Source: Zoogloea sp. (GTDB taxonomy: Bacteria; Pseudomonadota; Gammaproteobacteria; Burkholderiales; Rhodocyclaceae). Taken from it: a stretch of DNA of 64,000 nt. Shown here piece by piece: positions 59,134 through 64,000 of the stretch. The DNA lies in contig NZ_JAKLLN010000005.1 of NCBI RefSeq assembly GCF_023150065.1, positions 62,001 to 126,000 of the forward strand, given 5' to 3'. The translations under genes and the position numbers were made by a program. The number at the start of each line of letters is the position of its first letter. Position 1 is the stretch's first letter. The notes under the pieces were generated by a model. The model was not told where the DNA came from, made no database searches, and worked only from the letters and a program-made list of their open reading frames with translations.

Positions 59134-60075
59134 TCAAGCAACCAGACCGTGACCTGCCATGCGCACCAGGATGCCCACGCCCGCCCCCAGGGCGGCGGGC
59201 TTCCAGACGTCGGCGACACGTCTACCAGCGGAGATCAGCACCGCCACACCGGGAATGTCCAGGGGATGGATCAGCAGCCCTGCAGCTACGCCGTTGAGGG
59301 TGGCGGCACTGGCTGTGCCGGCGCGGATCATCTCGTCCATGATGCCCATCATCGCCGTGCCCCCGGCAAGGTATTTGGTGAGCGTGGGCAGGATCAGGCC
59401 GGGGTCGGCGCCGATGCCCAGCAGCAGGGGAGAGAGCAGTGTGGTCAGGGCGTCCAGGGCGCCCAGGCGGCGCAGGGCCAGCACCACGGTGAGGGACAGG
59501 ACCAGCATCGGAATGGCGCCGACGGCGATCTTGAAGGCCTCTGCGCCGGCCCGGTTGATTACGTCGAGCACGCCCTTGGCGTTATCGGCCACCGGATGAT
59601 GAAGGGTTTCATCCACCGGGCGTTCTGCCACCGAGAGGCTGCGGCCGAAGCCATAGTAGGTAGCTGCCGCTGCCGCCAGCCCCCCGACCAGTGACCAGCC
59701 GAGCACGACACCGAAATGCAGGCCCATGGCGGCCATGGGCATGGACACATTGGCCTGGGCCATGGCCATCACCATGGCCAGCGTGGCGGCCAGGTGCCGG
59801 CTGGAGGCACCCCGCTGGTCCATCATCGCCAGGGTGGCCACCGGGGCGGCGAAGCTGACGAAGTTGATCTGCAGGGCGGCAAACACGCCCAGGCCGGTGA
59901 GGCCCAGCGGGCGCAGGCTGGGGGCCAGGCGGGCGACCACCCAGTCGAGCACCCCCCGGGCTTCGAGCAGGCGCATCAGTGACAGCATCACCACCATGAC
60001 CGGCAGCAGGACAAAGAAGGACAGTTCGACCGCAGAGCGGCCAGCACGCAGGATGACGTCGATCAGCAGATCCAT
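59134..60075 (-). CDS. Nucleoside-recognition (gate) domain membrane protein
   Basis: This 313-residue protein has about eight hydrophobic helices in two similar halves (FFVLLPVMVVMLSLMRLLEARG... and IAVGAIPMLVLSLTVVLALRRLGALDALTTLLSPLL). The second half fits the Gate/nucleoside-recognition domain also found in spore maturation proteins and nucleoside carriers. Substrate unknown. It precedes IclR with a 51-base gap in the same direction. Confidence 0.82.
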   Translation of the reverse strand: MDLLIDVILRAGRSAVELSFFVLLPVMVVMLSLMRLLEARGVLDWVVARLAPSLRPLGLTGLGVFAALQINFVSFAAPVATLAMMDQRGASSRHLAATLAMVMAMAQANVSMPMAAMGLHFGVVLGWSLVGGLAAAAATYYGFGRSLSVAERPVDETLHHPVADNAKGVLDVINRAGAEAFKIAVGAIPMLVLSLTVVLALRRLGALDALTTLLSPLLLGIGADPGLILPTLTKYLAGGTAMMGIMDEMIRAGTASAATLNGVAAGLLIHPLDIPGVAVLISAGRRVADVWKPAALGAGVGILVRMAGHGLVA

Positions 60076-60180
60076 GGTTGCAGTGCAGCAAAAGGCAGAC
60101 GGCCCTGATTATCGGGGCCGGAGCGGACTGCTACAAGCTGGGGGAACCCTGGTTGACCTCACGTCACTGCGTAAAGCGCA

Positions 60181-60915
60181 CTACCGGATGATGGCGGCCA
60201 TCAAGGGCAGCAGCCACGGTAGTGTGATGGCGGTGAACAGGCCATTCAACCCCATGGCGAGGGCGGCGAAGGCGCCGGTCTGCTCGCTGAGCTGAAATGC
60301 CCGGGCCGTACCGATGCCGTGGGACGCCAGGCCGAGGGCAAAGCCGACGCTGGCCTCATCCTTCACGCCGACCCGCTTGAGGATGCCGTCGGCAAAGATC
60401 GCCCCGAAGATGCCGGTGAGGATGACGAAGACCGCTGTCAGGGAGGCCAGGCCGCCGAGACGTTCGGCGATACCCATGGCGATGGGGGTGGTGACCGATT
60501 TGGGGGCGAGGGACGCGACGGTGGGGGCGCTGGCACCGAGCAGGGAGCCGATGGCATAGGCGGACAGGCCGGCAGTCAGCGAGCCGATCATCAGGGCGAT
60601 CACCAGGGGGCCGGCCATGCTGACCAGTCTTTTCAGCTGGCTGTGCAGCGGGATGGCAAGGGCCACGGTGGTGGGGCCGAGCAGAAAATGGACGAACTGG
60701 GCGCCGTCGAAGTAGCGCTGGTAGGGTGTGCCGGTGAGCAGCAGCAGCGCTACGAGGATGCTCACCGAGATCAGCACCGGATTGGCGGCCGGATGCCCGC
60801 CTGCCCGGCGGTGCAGGGCGATGGCCAGGATATAGACGGCGAGGGTGAGGGTGAGCCACAGCAGGGGCTGGGCAGAGAGATAGACCCAGATCTCGGTCAT
60901 GGCGTCGCCGTTCAT
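60181..60915 (-). CDS. lrgB: LrgB/CidB-family membrane protein
   Basis: The 244-residue protein has about seven helices and the LrgB signature LAPKSVTTPIAMGIAERLGG, then LGLASHGIGTARAFQLSEQTGAFAALAMGLNG. With LrgA it forms a pair linked to holin-like control of murein hydrolases or to export of small acids such as glycolate/pyruvate (as in plant PLGG1 and bacterial LrgAB). The start at 60915 has GGGAG upstream and overlaps lrgA by four bases. Confidence 0.93.
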   Translation of the reverse strand: MNGDAMTEIWVYLSAQPLLWLTLTLAVYILAIALHRRAGGHPAANPVLISVSILVALLLLTGTPYQRYFDGAQFVHFLLGPTTVALAIPLHSQLKRLVSMAGPLVIALMIGSLTAGLSAYAIGSLLGASAPTVASLAPKSVTTPIAMGIAERLGGLASLTAVFVILTGIFGAIFADGILKRVGVKDEASVGFALGLASHGIGTARAFQLSEQTGAFAALAMGLNGLFTAITLPWLLPLMAAIIR

Positions 60916-61265
60916 CGGGGGCTCCCGGAGCGGTGACGGGTCAGAAAGTGCAGGCTCAGCCCGGTGGCGAGCAGGCCGAGCAGGGTACTGGCGACCAGGG
61001 CTACGGCGATGGGCCAGGCCTCGTCGGCGAGCCGTCCGGCGTGGAGCATCACGCCGGTGCCTGCGGGTACGAACATCAGGGACAGGTGTTGCAGCAGGGT
61101 GCCGGAGGTGCCGCGCAAGGCGTCGTCGGGGCCGCCCCGCAGCACCAGCCAGACGAGCAGCAGAGCCATGCCGATGACCGGGCCCGGAACGGGCAGGTGA
61201 AGGGCGACGCGCAGGGTTTCGCCGGCGAGCTGGAAGGCGAGGAGCAGGGCGATGGCTTGGATCAT
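60912..61265 (-). CDS. lrgA: LrgA/CidA-family membrane protein
   Basis: This 117-residue protein has four helices with ALLLAFQLAGETLRVALHLPVPGPVIGMALL and HLSLMFVPAGTGVM, the CidA/LrgA pattern. It is the partner of the overlapping lrgB gene. Confidence 0.93.
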   Translation of the reverse strand: MIQAIALLLAFQLAGETLRVALHLPVPGPVIGMALLLVWLVLRGGPDDALRGTSGTLLQHLSLMFVPAGTGVMLHAGRLADEAWPIAVALVASTLLGLLATGLSLHFLTRHRSGSPR

Positions 61266-61355
61266 GAAAAGGGCTTTCCGAGGCGCAGTAAGCCGTCATC
61301 CTCGCAAAAAATGTCCAGCTTGTCCCGGGGCGGGCGCTGGGCAGGGGGTTAACGC

Positions 61356-61385
61356 AAAAGGGGCCGTGCCATGCACGACCCCTTT
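61356..61385 (-). terminator. Terminator after the first TRAP receptor gene
   Basis: The stem AAAGGGG-x-CGTGC / GCACG-x-CCCCTTT with a CAT loop gives TTTT at its end on the minus strand, 20 bases beyond the stop codon. Confidence 0.75.
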
Positions 61386-61405
61386 GGACAGGCTGTGGAA
61401 GCGGC

Positions 61406-62509
61406 TTACTTCTTGGCCTTGGCGCTCGCGCTGCGGGCCGCCTGCATGAAGTTGTCGTAGCGGTTTTCGGCTACGGAGAACCACTGCAGTTGCTCGTCGC
61501 GGAATTTCTTCCAGGCTTCGTAGATCTTCTTGAACTTGGGGTTGGCGGCGGCGGTTTCCTCGTAGAGATCATGGGCGGCCTTGTAGGCGGCAGCCATGAC
61601 CTCATTGGGGAAGGGGCGCAGCTGGGTGCCGGAGCCAACCAGTTGCTTCAGGGCGGTCGGGTTCTTGGCGTCGTAGCGGGCCTGCATTTCGGCGTGGGCG
61701 TACAGGCAGGCGTCTTCCAGGATGGTCTGGTATTCCTTGGGCAGGGAGGCCCACTGCTTGGCGTTCACGTAGAGGGAGATCTGCGGGCCGCCTTCCCAGA
61801 AACCCGGGTAGTAGTAGTACTTGGCCACCTTGTTGAAGCCGAGCTTCAGGTCGTCGTAGGGGCCGATCCATTCGGCGGCATCGATGGTGCCTTTCTCGAG
61901 GGCGGGGTAGATGTCGCCGCCCGGGATCTGCTGGGGCACCACGCCGAGCTTGGCCAGCACCTGGCCGGCAAAGCCGCCGCAGCGGAACTTGAGACCCTTC
62001 AGATCTTCGACGGACTTGATCTCCTTGCGGAACCAGCCGCCCATCTGGGCACCGGTGTTGCCACAGGGGATGTTGTGGATGTTGTAGTCCTTGAAGAACT
62101 CCCGGAACAGCTCGAGGCCGCCGCCTTCCATCATCCAGGCGGTCTGCTGGCGGCTGTTGAGGCCGAAGGGCACTGCGGTGTCGAAGGCGAACGTGGGGTC
62201 TTTGCCGATGAAGTAGTAGGAGCAGGTGTGGCCGACTTCGACGGTGCCATCCTTGACAGCATCCATTACGCCCGGGCCCGGGACGATTTCACCCGCCGCG
62301 AAGACCTGGATCTGGAACTTGCCACCAGTGGCGGCGGCTACACGCTTGGCCATCACATCGGCGCCGCCGTAGATGGTGTCGAGGGATTTCGGGAAGCTGG
62401 AGGCCAGGCGCCACTTGATGGTGGGCAGTTCGGCAGCGAGGGCAGGAGCTGCCACTGCACCGGCGGCTACGCCGACACCGGCCTTCTTGATGAATGAACG
62501 TCGTTCCAC
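61406..62509 (-). CDS. TRAP transporter solute-binding protein (DctP family), copy 1
   Basis: The 367-residue periplasmic receptor has a twin-arginine-like leader (MERRSFIKKAGVGVAAGAVAAPALAAE) and a DctP domain (WRLASSFPKSLDTIYGGADVMAKRV, KFRCGGFAGQVLAKLGVVPQQIPGGDIYPALEKGTIDAAEWIGP). The arginine in KFRCGG is the usual carboxylate-binding residue. It is closest to the 2-oxo-acid (TakP-like) branch. No dctQ/dctM genes are in the window. It is a tandem paralogue of the next gene. Confidence 0.93.
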   Translation of the reverse strand: MERRSFIKKAGVGVAAGAVAAPALAAELPTIKWRLASSFPKSLDTIYGGADVMAKRVAAATGGKFQIQVFAAGEIVPGPGVMDAVKDGTVEVGHTCSYYFIGKDPTFAFDTAVPFGLNSRQQTAWMMEGGGLELFREFFKDYNIHNIPCGNTGAQMGGWFRKEIKSVEDLKGLKFRCGGFAGQVLAKLGVVPQQIPGGDIYPALEKGTIDAAEWIGPYDDLKLGFNKVAKYYYYPGFWEGGPQISLYVNAKQWASLPKEYQTILEDACLYAHAEMQARYDAKNPTALKQLVGSGTQLRPFPNEVMAAAYKAAHDLYEETAAANPKFKKIYEAWKKFRDEQLQWFSVAENRYDNFMQAARSASAKAKK

Positions 62510-62686
62510 TTTGTCTCCTCTGGGAATCTCTACGAAAGGTGGGCTGATTATTCATGACCCCCCAGACCCCGCACAGTCTGGAAAACCCTATGCTGCCTTG
62601 CGCAAATTCGCCGCGTGTCCGACAGCCGGGCTGAACGTGGCGAGGGCGGCCTGAGCCGCCCCCCGAACGCCTTGATGGCGTGGGCC

Positions 62687-63784
62687 TTACTTGCGGCCCT
62701 TGCCGGTGCGGGCCGCCTGCATGAAGTTGTCGAAGCGATTCTCGGCCACTGCGAACCACTGCAGCTGGTCGTCGCGGAATTTCTTCCAGGGCTCGTAGAT
62801 CTTCTTGAACCTGGGGTTCTTGGCCGCGGTTTCCTCGTAGAGCTCCGTGGCGATCTTGTAGCCGGCGGCCATCATCTCGTGGGGGAAGGGGCGCAACTGG
62901 GTGCCGGAGCCGATCAGCTGCTTGAGGGCTGTCGGGTTCTTGACGTCGTAGGCCGCCTGCATCTCGGCGTGGGCATAGGCACAGGCGTCTTCCAGGATGG
63001 TCTGGTATTCCTTGGGCAGGGAGGCCCAGTGCTTGGCATTCACGTAGATCGACAGCTGGGGGCCACCTTCCCACCAGCCCGGGTAGTAATAGTATTTGGC
63101 GACCCGGTTGAACCCGAGCTTATGGTCATCGTAAGGGCCGATCCATTCGGTGGCGTCGATGGTGCCCTTCTCCAGAGCCGGATAGATGTCGGCGGGGGGG
63201 ATCTGCTGGGGCACCACGCCCATGCGGGCCAGCACCTGCCCGGCAAAGCCGCCAACCCTGAACTTGAGACCCTTGAGGTCGTCGAGGTTCTTGATCTCCT
63301 TGCGGAACCAGCCGCCCATCTGGGTGCCGGTGTTGCCGCAGGGGATGTTGACGATGTTGTAGTCCTTGAAAAACTCGCGCATCAGCTCCAGGCCGCCGCC
63401 GTCGAACATCCAGGCGGTCTGCTGACGGCTGTTGAGGCCGAAGGGCAGGGCGGTGTCGAAGGCCAGGGCCGGGTCCTTGCCGATGTACCAATACGAGGCG
63501 GCATGCCCCATCTCGACGGTGCCGTCCTTGACCGCATCCAGGACGCCAGGGGTGGGCACGATCTCGCCAGCGGCAAACAGGCCGATCTGGAACTTGCCGC
63601 CGGTGGCCGCGGCGACGCGGCGGGCGACGGTCTCGGTGGCGCCATAGATGGCATCCAGGGTCTTCGGAAAGCCCGAGGCCAGGCGCCACTTGATGGTGGG
63701 CAGATCAGCCGCAAGGGCCGGGGCGGCCACGGCGCCGGCAGCGACGCCGGCCGTGGCTTGTTTCAGGAAACTACGCCGTTCCAT
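62687..63784 (-). CDS. TRAP transporter solute-binding protein (DctP family), copy 2
   Basis: The 365-residue protein is nearly collinear with copy 1, including the RRSFLKQ leader, WRLASGFPKTLDAIYGATETVARRV, KFRVGGFAGQVLARMGVVPQQIPPADIYPALEKGTIDATEWIGPYDD and the C-terminal KKFRDDQLQWFAVAENRFDNFMQAAR. Where copy 1 has KFRCGG, this one has KFRVGG. The two genes are 177 bases apart. It lies upstream of copy 1 in transcription and likely arose with it by duplication. Confidence 0.93.
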   Translation of the reverse strand: MERRSFLKQATAGVAAGAVAAPALAADLPTIKWRLASGFPKTLDAIYGATETVARRVAAATGGKFQIGLFAAGEIVPTPGVLDAVKDGTVEMGHAASYWYIGKDPALAFDTALPFGLNSRQQTAWMFDGGGLELMREFFKDYNIVNIPCGNTGTQMGGWFRKEIKNLDDLKGLKFRVGGFAGQVLARMGVVPQQIPPADIYPALEKGTIDATEWIGPYDDHKLGFNRVAKYYYYPGWWEGGPQLSIYVNAKHWASLPKEYQTILEDACAYAHAEMQAAYDVKNPTALKQLIGSGTQLRPFPHEMMAAGYKIATELYEETAAKNPRFKKIYEPWKKFRDDQLQWFAVAENRFDNFMQAARTGKGRK

Positions 63785-63846
63785 GATGTGTCCTCTTCTA
63801 TGTCGTTATGGACGAAAACCTGAATTCCTGATGCAGCCGGGGCGGA

Positions 63847-64000
63847 TCAGGCGCCGGCCACGGTCATGCGATCGACGAGGATGGAGCCGCAGTGCTTGGA
63901 GCCACGCACCAGCACATCGGAGCCGATCTCCTGGATGCCCATCAGCATGTCCTTGAGGTTGCCGGCAATGGTGATCTCATGCACCGGGTACTGGATCTTG
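63847..64000 (-). CDS. pmbA: PmbA/TldE metalloprotease subunit, C-terminal end (rest outside window)
   Basis: Only the last 50 residues are inside the window, read on the minus strand: a YPVHEITIAGNLKDMLMGI segment, then GSDVLVRGSKHCGSILVDRMTVAGA and stop. This is the well-conserved C-terminus of PmbA (TldE), partner of TldD in peptide and microcin processing. Identification rests on this short piece. Confidence 0.85.
   Translation of the reverse strand, partial: KIQYPVHEITIAGNLKDMLMGIQEIGSDVLVRGSKHCGSILVDRMTVAGA

Overview
The window is high-GC chromosomal DNA, apparently from a free-living diazotrophic betaproteobacterium. Gene content and order (nifB-fdxN-iscA-like-LRV-nifZ, draT-draG, nifHDK, type IV pilin, GTP-type PEP carboxykinase, TRAP receptors) fit Rhodocyclales such as Azospira, Azoarcus or Dechloromonas. 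The lineage is inferred from gene content and codon usage; no rRNA gene is present to settle it. I saw no tRNA, CRISPR array, insertion sequence or phage gene.

Layout. (1) 1-17406 is a signalling block: the 3' end of a chemoreceptor gene, cheW, a STAS antagonist, a hybrid histidine kinase, a REC-SpoIIE phosphatase-RsbW-like kinase protein, a four-PAS GGDEF-EAL protein, a large PAS sensor kinase with its LuxR-type regulator, and on the other strand a 1186-residue hybrid kinase with a terminal Hpt domain. It resembles the HptB/HsbR/HsbA partner switch of Pseudomonas joined to chemoreceptor and c-di-GMP parts. (2) 17407-26636 is a NifA/sigma-54 driven nif accessory operon: nifB, fdxN, an IscA-like protein, a helical-repeat protein, an LRV iron-sulfur protein, two NifZ-family genes, a small cysteine protein, nifS, nifT, a small protein, a DegT-fold protein without the PLP lysine, a SIR2-like protein and a 2Fe-2S ferredoxin. 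A 169-bp palindromic repeat sits in front of nifS. (3) 26704-33059 holds a TtrSR-like two-component system and three periplasmic c-type cytochromes, one a five-heme fusion ending in a thiosulfate dehydrogenase (TsdA-like) module. (4) 33011-41434 is the nitrogenase core and its switch-off system. A nitrogenase-associated thioredoxin-fold protein, draG, draT, an unknown protein and a truncated hemoglobin lie on the minus strand, divergent from nifHDK and an FeSII-like protective ferredoxin. Two NifA-type sites lie between two opposing sigma-54 promoters. (5) 41498-43512 carries an FmdB-type zinc ribbon and an ECF sigma/anti-sigma pair with a lipoprotein and an ECF-like promoter. (6) 43658-64000 is mostly housekeeping and transport: UvrD-like helicase, amtB with a sigma-54/NtrC-like promoter, pilin with a sigma-54 promoter, ampD, a lytic transglycosylase behind a long leader, an aminotransferase, pckG, maeB, a patatin, a penicillin-binding endopeptidase, an IclR regulator, a nucleoside-gate protein, lrgAB, two tandem TRAP receptors and the 3' end of pmbA.

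How it fits together. NifB makes the FeMo-cofactor precursor with sulfur from NifS and electrons from the ferredoxins. NifZ helps P-cluster maturation. NifHDK is the enzyme. DraT/DraG reversibly ADP-ribosylate NifH at the conserved arginine, which is present here. AmtB takes up ammonium and, in other diazotrophs, takes part in that switch-off through PII. nifE, nifN, nifX, nifU, nifV, nifA and nifL are not in the window and must lie elsewhere.
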